From Scortum barcoo (taxonomy: Eukaryota > Chordata > Actinopteri > Centrarchiformes > Terapontidae), in contig CM041538.1 in assembly GCA_023238725.1 (NCBI GenBank), positions 5,555,880 through 5,619,879 on the forward strand: DNA of 64,000 nt. Reading direction: 5' to 3'. This document shows, in pieces, positions 48,701-60,545 of the stretch. Under the pieces are notes generated by a model, which saw nothing but the letters and a program-made list of their open reading frames with translations, ran no database searches and was not told the DNA's origin. Numbering within the stretch: the first letter of the stretch is position 1; the number at the start of each line of letters is the position of its first letter. Position numbers and translations under genes: made by a program.

Positions 48701-51573
48701 ATATTATCTTCTCCTTTTGATAAATGTTTGATTATGAAATTTCAGATTTAAATGGTAAAACAACACCAATGGTAAAAATTACTCCTACCTATGAAATTTA
48801 CAAAGTTCCTCCTCACCTCACTGTTCATTGTGTCTCACTGTGTTTTGCTGTAATAACCACTGTGACAACCAAAGCCAGTCTCCCAGTGTTTAAAACACTG
48901 ATAAATGCTCTCATATGTAGTCCTTGTATTGATACTAATGTAAACCAGTCAGGGACATTCAGTACTAAAAACTGTTACCTGCTGCTCCACCCGCCTCACC
49001 TGCACAAAGGGGGCTTTTTGAAATCAGGTTCTACATTTATACCCTGGTTCCTATTTTTGAAATGCAGGTAAAGCTCCTGAGTTTGTAAAATGTTTCTGAA
49101 TCCCTGGAAAGGTTCCTACAGTGGGGCTTTATTTGTCAGTCCTGATGGGCAAATAGCTGAGCGGCTTTTTTCCATCTGGGTGGCAGCGAAGGATACACAG
49201 CAGCTCGGCTCGATCAGGATTCATATCACACGTCTCAGGGATGCGTAATCGTTCAGCTGTGGACCCAACAGGTCAGGGTCTGACTCAAGGGTCCTTTCAT
49301 GGTTGCTAACCTCAGCAGGGACATTGCATTTCAGCAGAATGAGGGTCAGTTGAAGACACATAACAGAGGTAGCCGCAGCACTGGGCTGCGATGCTGATCT
49401 TTGACTGTTCTGCCTCAGCAGCCACTTGTGTGAAATTTATATCAATTAAGAGCAGTGATTTAAGCCGTGGTTTAAACTGTGTTTATTTTACTACAGTTGA
49501 ATGAATATTGAGTGAATGCCTCAAATGCTATTCTTCCTTCCTTCCTCTTGTCTGGTGCTTTTTTATTTCATTTAGGACTGAAAACTGTTCAAGGTTTTGA
49601 GGACCAAACACAACATAAAGCTCTGTAATTCAGCCAACAACTCTACAAAATAGGTCACTCCAACACCAACATAAGCATTGCACATTTCAAATGACATCAA
49701 ACGTTGTAATATAAAAAAAATGTAGCTGTACAGCACCACACACATGTGAGTAAGTGATTTGTTGCTGTTGTTTTTGTCTAAAAAAGATGAACGTAGTCAG
49801 AAACGAGGATATTGACAGTAATGTTTTCAGATACAAAGGTGACATTTGCCATCAAAACATACCACTGAAAATGATGTGACGCATTCCATCAGTTTCTTGT
49901 TTGAGCTCAGTGCAATTTTCCAATTTAACAAACAAATCAAAACTTTTAAATGTAACTAAGTCAGGGAACAGCTCTGGCTAATTACTGAAGAATGTTTGTC
50001 TTCCAGAATGAAAATCAGCGTGGATTATTTTCCCTTATATTTGCTCATCATCTGTCAGACACAATGTCAGATTGCCAGATGCCAGATTTTAACAAGTGCT
50101 GTATATGAGTTTGAGAATAACACATTTTGATAATTACAGGTGAAAAAAAGTAAAGAAATATTTGTTCCTGACTGGCTCACATTGGGCTGTCACATTGACG
50201 GAAGAATGGTGTGTTTACTGTTGTCATCTTTTCAAAGGGTTTTCAGTGCCCACGAGGGTCTGGTAACCTGTGTTTGTGTGTACTTTGCCAAACCTTGTAA
50301 ATGAGTGTGGGCGTGTGTTTGTCTGTGCACCTTTGTATATATATGAATGCTTTGATGAGCTTTGAGACACACTGGGGAGCCTCTCTTCCCTCCGTCCCTC
50401 AGCCTGGCAGTAATCGCTGATTAGAGGCTCAGCTCGTCTTGCCACATTCGAAGGTTTTTCTCCTGATTCAGTGCCTCATCTGAGCTGTCAAAAAGCCATC
50501 GGCTGACGCATTTTTGGAGGAGACACGAGTGCATAACAGGACGCCATTGGCCTGCCATGCCTGCATGTGTTTCTCACAAGCATAGACAAATGAGGAAATG
50601 GGATGTTTCTGCATGTTGAGATGGCTACAGCGTAGGACCTGATTAGTAGCTCAGCACAGAATTTCCTTCCTTGATTGTTGCTGCACCCACTTAGATGGAT
50701 GTGTCATATATTATCAGGCTGTGTCTTACTTTAATTGAACTGAACCCCGTTTCAATCCCTCCATTAAATTTGTTATATAGAGTGATGGTAGGAAGGTATG
50801 CCTTGTCTCCTTACTGAAAAAGGAAAGAATTCATCAGTAGTTGAAGCAGAGCTGGTGAAAAATGAATGAATACATTTTTTCTACTGAAACTTTTCAGAGT
50901 TTTATGTAACAGGTCTGCACTGGTACAAACCAACTCACAAGTGACTCATTTTCTTCAGTCGCAAACGACTTGTGGGTGTGTTCCTTGCTATCAGGTTTAT
51001 TTGGTGAACAAGAGTCAGCAACCAACTCACTCAACTGACTGCTCGTTTGCTCTTTGGCTCCGGTGGTGTGTGCTGAGTGAACAAGTTAACTTCCAATTCA
51101 GAGAGCTCTCTGAGGCACAACTTGATCTGGCTCTTATGCACAACTGTGCATGCACCACACAGAGGAAGGATTCTGGATTCACCTGATTGTGAATGGAGTT
51201 GGCTCGTTCCTCTTTACAACTCGTTCAAAAGTAACAAGTCATTTGTGGATTAGTAAGGTGCTCTGAGTCTAACACTGACAAAAGCTCTCTCTTTTCACTG
51301 TCTACTCTGCTTTTATAATTTAACAAACTGCCAATGATAGAAATTGAAAAGAGGGGAGATTTAACTCACTTGAGCACTATTTGATGAAGTTTAGCAGCTT
51401 TAAGCAGCGACTGATAAATGTTTTCAACTCTCGGCTTACTGGAGTATTCATTCATGTTTGAGATCATTCCTTACTACTAACCCACATATTTAACTCAACC
51501 TGACTCAACTCAACTGCTGCTAATGCCTGCTCCTCAATGTCCTTGACACTTCCTGCACATGCCAAACTATCAA

Positions 51574-51574
<1 letters not shown>
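48701..51574. other. Non-coding; possible repeat at 50.86-51.24 kb
   Basis: The 50860-51240 segment repeats ACTCG/CAAGT-type words (AACGACTTGT, CAACTCGTTC, AACAAGTCATTTG) with weak inverted symmetry, possibly a decayed MITE. No gene seen. Confidence 0.3.

Positions 51575-51605
<31 letters not shown>
51575..51605. repeat. (AG)n microsatellite
   Basis: Fifteen AG units. Confidence 0.95.
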
Positions 51606-51608
<3 letters not shown>

Positions 51609-52199
51609 GCGCTATTTTTTTAAATCTGTCAGCGATAATAACTGTTAATAATCTGATATTATCTGTTGATTGATCTGTTATCAGCCTAATTTATTTAATT
51701 CAGTATTAATTATTAATTCATTTACTGTATGATAAACACAGTACAAGTAACATAAACACCTTATCAACCCAGTCAGCAAGTAAAACACCTTATGATGTAA
51801 TAGGTTATCAGCGTTATACTGTGTAGCTTTCAACTTCATATTATAGAGAGATCATAAAGCATAAGATGGATTTATTTTCACACAGTAGCAGCACAACCCA
51901 TTGACATGCCCACTCTGGGCTAAAACAGGGATAAGGCCTCTACAGGAAACCCTCCAAAACCCCAAAGTTCATTTTATGAATCTAACGCCATATATTGAGG
52001 CAACATAACAGTCTTAACCTTCAGCTATTGAGCTGAAGTAATCAATTACCAGCCTTTAAAACACCACAAGCTGAAGGTCTGCAGTAAAAATGGTTGTTCC
52101 AGATTACAACATATTGTGTATCTAATGTTAATAAACAAGAAAAAACTGCTGCAATGTTACTTCATAGACCGTTAGAGTTTATTCTGGGCATGGTTAGGG
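51606..52199. other. Non-coding, nothing recognised
   Basis: AT-rich, no repeat or gene. Confidence 0.4.
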
Positions 52200-52292
52200 G
52201 TGTGGGTGCTGTCAGTAAAGTCCAATAAAGTTGAAAAATAAATGTAGAAATGTAAAAAAAAAAAAAAAGAAAGAAAGAAAAGAAAGAAAGAG
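52200..52292 (+). repeat. Poly(A)-tailed 3' end and (AAAG)n
   Basis: Two AATAAA signals (52224-52229 and 52237-52242) lie shortly before a run of about 15 A (52254-52268) and then AAAG repeats to 52291. This is the layout of a reverse-transcribed transcript end (processed retrocopy or SINE-like insert). No parent gene could be recognised upstream. Confidence 0.35.
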
Positions 52293-54068
52293 AGGAAACA
52301 AAATAGTGCTCATTCTACACTCTGCTACTGCCAAATTTTTGCCACAGAGCTACTGTCACAAACTTTCCTTCATATCCCTCAACAATAGGAGGGAAAACCA
52401 GTCTTCCTCCCTCTCAACATCCTACATTCATACAATTAAACAATAGTATAATACAATACAGTACAATGACTCTGATTGAATTTACACAAGCACTGTGTGT
52501 TCCAGTGTGTTTTGACACAGAATTTGCAGTGTATCATATCATTACTAAACTTTCAGAAATCCTGTGGGGGGGTTCTGTTTCATCAAACATTTGTAGATTT
52601 ATTGGGGTAATTAAGATTTTGTGAAGCAGTACAGGTAACTAGGTGTGACAAACATCAGACAATGAAGGACAGAAGGCTGCATCTATATCTGTGCAGCATT
52701 TACAAATCTGGATAGGAACAGAATATATCTACTGGTCAAACCCAACCAAAGAACTTACACTGACAAGAATTGAAAGCTAATTGGTTCCATTGCGACAACA
52801 GTGGAGCTCCGCCTTCAGTCCAAAATGCAGAATACACAATGTAATGAATAAAGATTCTAATGCAGCCTCTGTGTTCAAATATTGAAAACCACAAAGTTCT
52901 GCAGTGGTAGGTAACGCTTTGGATTACAGCCTGTAATGTTCAGCATAAATACACTGGAGTTACGATGTAATTTTTTTGTAATAAAGTAAAGTAAATCATT
53001 TAAAATCTAAAACCTTAACCCTCTGAGCTGGCTGTGAGATTAGCCAATTTTCAGATTCAGATTCGTTTCTCTGCTGTTGTCCCATTATTGTTTCCACTCC
53101 AAAATGGTAGCCAGACAACCATATCTAGTGGCGGTTATAGTTACTGTATCATTAATGGTTTCTTTATACTTAGTGGTAACATTTCACAGCACATATTCAT
53201 ACGGAAGACATACTGATATGAATTTAGTCTATTGTGTCTCTATCTTGTATATGGCTCCAGGTGGAATCACACACACACACACAGCTACCATTACAATGTG
53301 CCATCATTCAGCTTTAAGCTTGGAGTGTTAACATCCACATCAGATGGCTGTATGGAAGTAGTACCCCATTTTGTACACAGTTTCCTAAATTCAAACAACA
53401 GAGATGTATTGGACAAATGAAGATAGTACATAATACAATAAGCCCTGTGGCTGCATTGGGTTCCTGTCTGTTGAGGAGTGTCAGCATAGAAATCAGACAT
53501 CCTAGCCTCTGATGGATATTTCTTATGACTGCTGAACATCAGAGCACCCCCAAAGAAAATCTTTATTTTTGATTTTTACGGGACTGGACAACCTGACATT
53601 TTCTGATGATCATTTCTGAAAACTGATTTCTTAATAAACTACATTTCAGTAATATGACACAGCTATCCAAACCATCAAAGTCTGCTTTTCAATCATGGTA
53701 AAGTCTTTTAGAGTGGATTTTCCTATTAAGAAGATGAAAAAACATTCATTTGATTGTCTTGAGATTTCTATCTGTAAATATGTACATAACATGAAAAAAC
53801 CACACCAAAGTTACATCAAGAACATCAACCTAATGCTCTAGGTTATTACCCAGGAGGCAAGTGTCAGTGAGGTCAAGTCTCATCAAGTCTCCCAGAACTA
53901 ATGAGGATTGATGTTGGCTTTAAAAAACGGATTGTTTATTTTCAAGACTTTTACAGGCTTTTAATATAAATATGAGATTAAATACAATGTTAAGTCCTTT
54001 GAGAGCATCAGGAGATCTGCTGGGTACACGAAAAGAGAACAACTATGACCAGGATCGTAGAGCTAAAC
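52293..54068. other. Non-coding with short (CA)n at 53268-53283
   Basis: No gene seen. One CA microsatellite of eight units. Confidence 0.4.
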
Positions 54069-54330
54069 CAATGATTGCTCAGCTTACATTTAGCCCATAA
54101 CCGGGTGGTCAGCAATCCCAAGAGATCTGAGGCACTCTGATGCACCTTAAAAGTCCCTTATTAATGCGTGAGGAACCGCTGCATTTGGACTCAGGAGACT
54201 CTTTGTAAGTGCAACTGTAAGACACAGGTCCCTGATGCTTTAATAAAGGACACTCACATCAGAGTGCCTCAGACCACTTGGGATTGCTGTCCACAGGGTT
54301 GTGACCTTATCGTAGCCTGAGCAATGATTG
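54069..54330. mobile_element. Foldback element, 262 bp
   Basis: The left end CAATGATTGCTCAG (54069) is the reverse complement of CTGAGCAATCATTG-type sequence at the right end (CTGAGCAATGATTG to 54330, one mismatch). Inside, AGCAATCCCAAG (about 54111) pairs with CTTGGGATTGCT (about 54280), and CTGAGGCACTCTGATG (about 54129) pairs with CATCAGAGTGCCTCAG (54257-54272). Arms are about 100 bases with small gaps; the loop is about 65 bases. There is no coding capacity, and no target duplication is evident. Confidence 0.8.
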
Positions 54331-54364
54331 TTTTTGTCACATAATTTGAAGAGTACCTAACTGT

Positions 54365-54545
54365 GTGGAGATTATCCGCCACCATTTGCAGCCACACCAG
54401 CAGCACAGCTTCTGCGATGCCAATGTCAGGTGGTTGTTCAGTCAGTTGGTTTGGTCACCACTTTGGCTCAGATTTGAATATCACAACAGCTGCTGGATGG
54501 ATTATCATGAATTCTGTAACTAATTGTAAGAACTTACATAATAGT
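54365..54545 (-). repeat. Family A relic, minus strand
   Basis: ATATCACAACAGCTGCTGGA then TGGATTATCATGAATTCTG is the reverse of the family A stretch that reads ATTTCATGGCAATCCATCC and GTTGTTGAGATATT in consensus. Only this block is clear. Confidence 0.45.
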
Positions 54546-54557
54546 ATTATTTATTTA

Positions 54558-54778
54558 TATTTTGAGAAATACTCATTTTTGCTTTTTGTGGAGAGTTAGA
54601 TGAAGAGAGCAACTCTCATATCATGTAAAAATAAAAATCCCAGCTCAGCATAAAAACTGGAATGGGGGGAAACAGCTACCATGGTTTTACCAAAGGTAAC
54701 AAAATTAGCTAATCAGCACCTCTAATTCTCACTAATTGCTGAAACACATTATATCTTATTTCTCTCTTCACCCAAATA
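54558..54778 (+). repeat. Percomorph MITE, family B (partial)
   Basis: GAGAAATACTCATTTTTGCTT, GGAGAGTTAGATGAAGAGAG, CAGCATAAAAACTGGAATGG, GGGGAAACAGCTACCATGG, AAAGGTAACAAAATTAGCTA and AATCAGCACCTCTAATTCTC follow the order of the family consensus left half. The right half is missing. Same family as 18856-19136. Confidence 0.75.
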
Positions 54779-57700
54779 AACATATAGCCTCAGATTCCTC
54801 AATATAATTACACAAGCGCACCAATAAGTGCGAAGAGGTCAGTCTAACTCACATCAGAAATGGTCACATCATATACAGTGTACAACTGTGTCTGCACTGT
54901 TTTCATTTTAAGAATAACCATGAAACTCAATTTGTGCTGAAAAGAATGTGGGAAGGAGACTTTGACGCACAGGTTTATTTGAGCTCCAGTAATCTGGCTC
55001 CCACATAAACAGGCAGAATACCAAGTTATATCCGACCACTCTGAAGTGTGGAGAGGTGTGTGCGCTTATTCTGTTGCAGCCTGGTGTCATTTGATTTATT
55101 GTACATGATTTAGCGTATAATGGCACTATGGCGTGGCACTTCTCAAATCAGCAGCTACAGATTTATTAACATATCTATCATTGCACCACCGTAAAAATAG
55201 TGCCCTTTGTTTTGTTTTCTTTTTAAGAGCAGGACTGATGGTCCTCATGCCCAATTACATCATGAATTACTCTTGTTTTATCCTTAATTCTATTTGTTTT
55301 ATCAAGCAAATCTAAAATTAAACTATAGATCTTTCTATATTAGACCATAAAGAGCACTCTGGCAGTCGGTTTAACTATACACACAGCACCCATTGCATTA
55401 CTGCATTACTTAGAGTGCTTTAATTTTCTAAGCATTTACAAACAACACCTGCTCTAAATGCTGGCAATACATTTCGACCTGGCTCTCCACAACCAGTGAG
55501 CTGTGTGGTCTGAATGGCTCATTGGCTTTATGATGATTACATTTTCTGAGATAACCTTTCCTTGCTTTCCGCAGATGTCAGTAATTTGGGGGGCAGTTTT
55601 GTCACAGTGGCCCATTTCTGTTATTAGTCAAGGCGCCTTGGTATTCAGCGTCCTCAGAAATCGATGGTGTGTGTGTGTGTCTGTATGAATGAAATCTCCT
55701 CTCATCACCACCCCTGTTTGAAGGTTAGATGACAGTAAAATAAAATGTACCATGCCAGTGAGTCTGTAGAACAAAACATACATTGCATGTTCTAATTTAT
55801 CTCCTTTTTATGTTCAACACTATTTGTTTCCTTTAATATATTATATTTAATATCATGTTTCTCTCTTTCACTGCCCTTTCCCAGTGAGCTAAAAATGGTG
55901 TAAGACGCTTCCTAATGACCTATCCTCTCATGCATATTTTATGCAATGTTCTCATTCACATTTGAAAAGAGGCTAATTCACAGCATAAATATTTGATATG
56001 GACCTTTTATATTCCCACCTCCCACATTTCAATTAACTGCAAAATGTATCTTTGGGCTTACAATTTACTGCTGTGCTAGCCACCATGGAAACTATTCCCC
56101 TCATCACCTTTATGTTTGTTATGCTATCATAAAAATCAGGCAACTCCAAACATTAGTAAGATTGCATTTCCCATTGATTAACCTTTAAAAGCCTCTTTGC
56201 ATCATCCCTGTTGACCACATTAAGCACACTTCACAGACCATGAGCAGACTGTTCATTTCTGATGATTCTGAGACAAGTCACCACCGCTTTATACTTCATG
56301 AGGTGCCTTCACATCTTACAGTGCCACCTGTGCCGGTTTCACTGGAACACCAAAGGCACAGGAGACCACAGCACCTCATCAATCAAGCTGGGAGTAATCA
56401 GACACAGATTGTTGCAAATCGCCTAGGAGGATGGGAATCGATGTAAAGCAAAATTAACCCAGGGACAAAATTGACAAAGATGAAACAACTGGTTCAAAAT
56501 TGGATATGAATTCCAATTATGATAAATACCATGGCTTAAGGGGCAAGGTCTTGTTTGTTGGCACTCTTTGAAGGACACCAAGTGGAACTGTTCTGCATGG
56601 GTTGATATGGAAAACAGAGTGGTCTCCTGGCCAATAAGAAATAAAAAAGTATCCATGGTTGCCTTGGAACTGGATCCAAGCTTTGTCAGAGCACCCCGTG
56701 AGACCCAGAGGTTAGCATGATACTGCAGGCCAAAATGCATGCTATAATATGAAAGACAAAACAACGGGATTTGTGTTAAGTACAGGTGATAAGGGGTCAT
56801 CAGGGCATCAAACAGAACCATTAAGAAGCAGTTCACAAATCAGCTTCACCAGGATGGAAGGAAGAGACAAAACGTTTTTTTCTAAAAGTTAATGTACATA
56901 TGCAGTTTGTGGATGTGTTGAGACCAGCAGGACCTGAAACATGAAAATGATTAAATAAAGAAAGAAAAAGGAAGATATATATTTCCAGTTTTTGCATATT
57001 GTGTGATCTTAGAAATGGTTATTGTTGACTATTGTGGACTTTTGAAGCACCATACAGATTGTTTTGAACCTTCGTAGCATTGGTCTTTTCCCAAATGCCT
57101 AAAACAACCTTTGTTTATGTTTTACTTGACAGGGACTTGATACGGAGACTGCCGTTTACATTCCGAATCCTCCCAACAGCCAATGTTGGTTTCTTTTACC
57201 TATGATCATGATCTTTCCCTAACTGTAAAGTAGCTTTGATCAATATTTCCATATTAACAATGGAAAAACATCACCTTGCTTAATGTGACAACTCACAGTG
57301 ACAACTAGCCCATACTGGGCCACATCACTCCACTCTGCAGTCCAATCGGCTTTCCACAGCATTTTAGATGAGCTGGCAGGTAGTTGCGAGTAACGATGGC
57401 CTAATGGGACTTTCTGTTGGCTTTGGAGAGACGCCGGACACAGGAGAACTCATGGCAGATGACGACTGTGAGATAATGAACTGGAGCAAACGCAAGAGAG
57501 ACAAGGATGAGACTTCACAGGAAAAACTTCAACACACATGGAAATGGAACTATTTGGCCCTTTGGAGTCTTTACCTGGTTTATATAGGGCATGTGATTGA
57601 TAATGATTGAAGCTAGGTGTGTCTCAGTGTGCTCGGGAGAGGGAGAGGGAAAACCAGCCACACCTCCTCACTATGCCTGCTAAGAAAGGAGAGGGGGGGG

Positions 57701-58237
57701 ACAAAGGAGAAGAAACCAAAATGAAACAGAACCCCAAAAACTCCCAGAGCACAACACACATCACACTTACATGGGGTCATTGTGAAAGCTCATATAGAAA
57801 GCCATTGTTTGACACAGAAAATAATACAGTTCTGTTGTTAGCATGTTTAAAGTCCTGTAAGTCTGTGTTTAGACCCTCATGGGGCTTATTTACCAGATAT
57901 GATCATCATTTCTGACAATTTTTAAAAAGCCAATATCAGTACAACCCTGACATGCATTATGTCAGATTTTCCAAAGACCGAACCCGGAAGCCTTGACAGG
58001 CCTCCAAAGCCTGAATAGAACCGAGTCATCCTGTCTATCTGTGACAAGCCACTGAACCTCGACCAGTTTAACTGATCCTTTCTGGAGCCGAGTTCTGCTG
58101 TGCTCTTATCTGAAGGAGTGTGTTGATGTGACTGTGTCATGATAATGAAGTTAGGGCCACAGAAGCCTGTCTCAGTGACTGAGTGATCGCCTGAGGGCTT
58201 CTGCCACCACCCTCATTCATCACAGCGATGATAGTTT
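54779..58237. other. Non-coding, nothing firm
   Basis: A TG microsatellite at 55666-55681. The segment 57390-57720 is GC-richer with an open plus-strand frame, and its style resembles fish LTR or LINE leader sequence, but nothing is recognisable. The 137-residue minus frame at 56423-56836 shows no domain. Confidence 0.35.
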
Positions 58238-58270
58238 CCTCTCTCTCTCTTTCTGTCTCTCTCTCTCTCG
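58238..58270. repeat. (CT)n pyrimidine tract
   Basis: CT repeats with TTTCTG interruption, continuing pyrimidine-rich to about 58320. Confidence 0.9.
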
Positions 58271-58739
58271 CTCCCCCTCTCCATTTCTCCATCTGTCTCT
58301 CTCATTTCCCATTCCCACTCCCTGCATTTGCATTTGTACCCTTTCAGCTGTTCATTAACACTTGATGAATGCTGTTGTGTAAAAGGGTTTCCTTAAAGTC
58401 ATTTAGTTCGTGAGTCATGAGTATTTCCTGCACCCCTGCCCAACCACCACCATACCCATCACACACTATTTTTCTGGCTACACGGCTGCAACACGGCTCC
58501 TAATGCAGATCATCTGTCAGACACCCACTCCTTATTGTCTGTTACCACAGTGGGACCAGGACACCAGCACCTCTTTTCACCCCCAAGCAACACGTGTCCT
58601 TTGAATCTGGGCAAACCTGGGAGATGACATCATCGTAATGTCTCTCTGTTCCCATCTCTCTTTCACCCACACACAGCGGGCCGGGGGGGTGGGGGGGGAC
58701 AGTTTACAACATTTCATTTCATCATTTTGGTTGGAAAGT

Positions 58740-58855
58740 CAATCAAATGAGTACAAGGAGATGCAAGACGACCACAAAGAGATGTAAAATGATTCTGTAT
58801 GGGAAGATTGGGGGGGCACTCACATGTCTGTGTCCAAGGGCCCACTGAATATTTA
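58740..58855 (+). repeat. Fish short-period repeat family C, copy 2
   Basis: GATGCAAGACGACCACAAAG then AGATGTAAAATGATTC, a G run and AAGGGCCCACTGAATATTTAA. It shares the GACGACCACAAA core with the reverse-oriented copy at 8697-8800. Confidence 0.55.
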
Positions 58856-60155
58856 AAGTTGTTCATTTGGCATGAATGTATTACAGTGAATAAACATATA
58901 AATAAAACTATTAATAATTATTATCCCACCCCAGCCTAGACATCATATCTGCTCACTCTTTGTCCTGCCATCCAACACTCTTTTTCAGTCACTCTCAGTG
59001 TGATTTCTTTCCCTTTCCTCCACTTGTTTTGCCCCTTACTGCCCTTTTTCCTCATACGGCCTGATTTTGCACTTTGCAGCAGCCATTAGTCTAAAGTACC
59101 AGCCCTCATGCATTAACCATTGGCCCATATTGGCTCCCATTAGATCTGCCATCTCTCATAGAGGAAGAACTGAGGTGTTTGAAGACAGGCTGCGAGCGAG
59201 GGCCTGATGCTTTTACAACAGCCGCAAGGAGGTCAACCATCTTGTGCTTATTAACCTTCCTTCTCAGTCATAAACGCTTTGCAACTGAAGGTTTTATATA
59301 AACAGTGACAGAGGAACAGGATGAAACAGGCACTTTCATGAGCCCGGCGACTCGTATGCTAATTGTGATTGGTTGATTTGCTGCGCCGCTGCCAGATGGA
59401 ATACTGATTGAGGGACCGAAGCTTTTTTGATGATGGAAACATGAATGTTAAAACATAATCGCATCGAAAATGACCTTTACTGCCCTTCTACACCTGTTGG
59501 CTCTCTCACTGGCAAAGTGTTTTGATGTTTCATTTTGTGTAAATAATTTAAATCTTTATGCCAGCCATAAGTACTTGCACATTAGAAGATAGAGGCAAAT
59601 GTTAACTTACTGTAGTCTTATCTGCAGTACTCTGGGTTTATCGCATAGCTTCTGCTGTCTAGTTCAAATTTAACTTAACTTTTAACACTGTAAAAGAAAC
59701 AGCCTGGTATTTAGGTTGGGATTAGTCAAGGTTATAAATCCTGAAAGGGTGGGATGAGGTAAAATATGTGAAATAAGCATTCAAGTCTGTGCTCTGTGTG
59801 TCGTTTTGGTTTTTCTTTGTGCCATCTGACATCTGACAATTTGAGCCCCATTCTCCTCCTGATGATTGCATTTCCAGCAGGTATCAATTATCCCCGATAA
59901 CAGCTGTAACGAAATTAAGTCCAGGTGGGAGCCAATGTTTTACCTGAATGGTGCATTGTAATTACTCCTTTAAATCATTTGCTTTAACACGACCTCTGTC
60001 AAATGCTGTGTTTGTGCTTTCTCTCAGTAAGATGCCGTCATTTTTTTGGTCACGTTCAATAGCACCTCCTCTTTGTGGTTTATGAATGCTTTCAAAACAG
60101 GTAGTTTCAAAGAGTAAAATCCTAATGTCTCTACGGGGGCAGAAGGACTTATAAA
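58856..60155. other. Non-coding with candidate conserved segment
   Basis: The segment 59330-59420 (TATGCTAATTGTGATTGG, octamer-like and CCAAT-like words, CAGATG E-box) is repeat-free and GC-balanced and could be a conserved enhancer. No gene seen. Confidence 0.3.
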
Positions 60156-60265
60156 TTATGATAGAATACAATAGAATTCCTTTATCGTCACTGCAGAGTA
60201 CAGCGATATTGGATGGAAATATCAACAGAGCATTCACACATATTAACACCATTTAAAAATAGCAT
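60156..60265 (-). repeat. Retroelement 3' end relic, minus strand
   Basis: ATAGAATACAATAGAATTCC followed by TTTATCGTCACTGCAGAGTA is the reverse of a common fish retroelement tail ending in TGACAATAAAGGAATTCTAT-like sequence. Class uncertain. Confidence 0.45.
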
Positions 60266-60461
60266 TAGACTTGATATCAGCTGTGTGTAACATCAGGGGC
60301 AGAATTTGCTGTTATAGCATAGCTTGGCAACCAGAACTAGCTGTGGCAGGTCTGTGAAGCTTTGGATTTCTCCACATGTTCAAGCAGTGTGCATGGGGCT
60401 CTAAGCATTTATAGAGTATTGAGGGTCTCTTTAAACCTTTTCCACAAAAAAAGGTAAGCAA

Positions 60462-60545
60462 TGATTTCAAGTTCAAAGTTCAAGTTCTTTATATGTCAGA
60501 TGCACAACAGTTACAGTGAAGCAGTTGGTAATTAAATTCTTTGTT
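60462..60545 (-). repeat. Possible second retroelement tail, minus strand
   Basis: TTCAAGTTCAAAGTTCAAGT then TCTTTATATGTCAGATGCAC and ACAGTTACAGTGAAGCAG resembles the reverse of another fish retroelement 3' end. Weak. Confidence 0.3.

Noticed and set aside
57368..57610. 80-residue plus-strand frame rich in charged residues
   Set aside because: Polar composition looked protein-like, but there is no splice signal or family similarity; the block resembles retroelement leader sequence.
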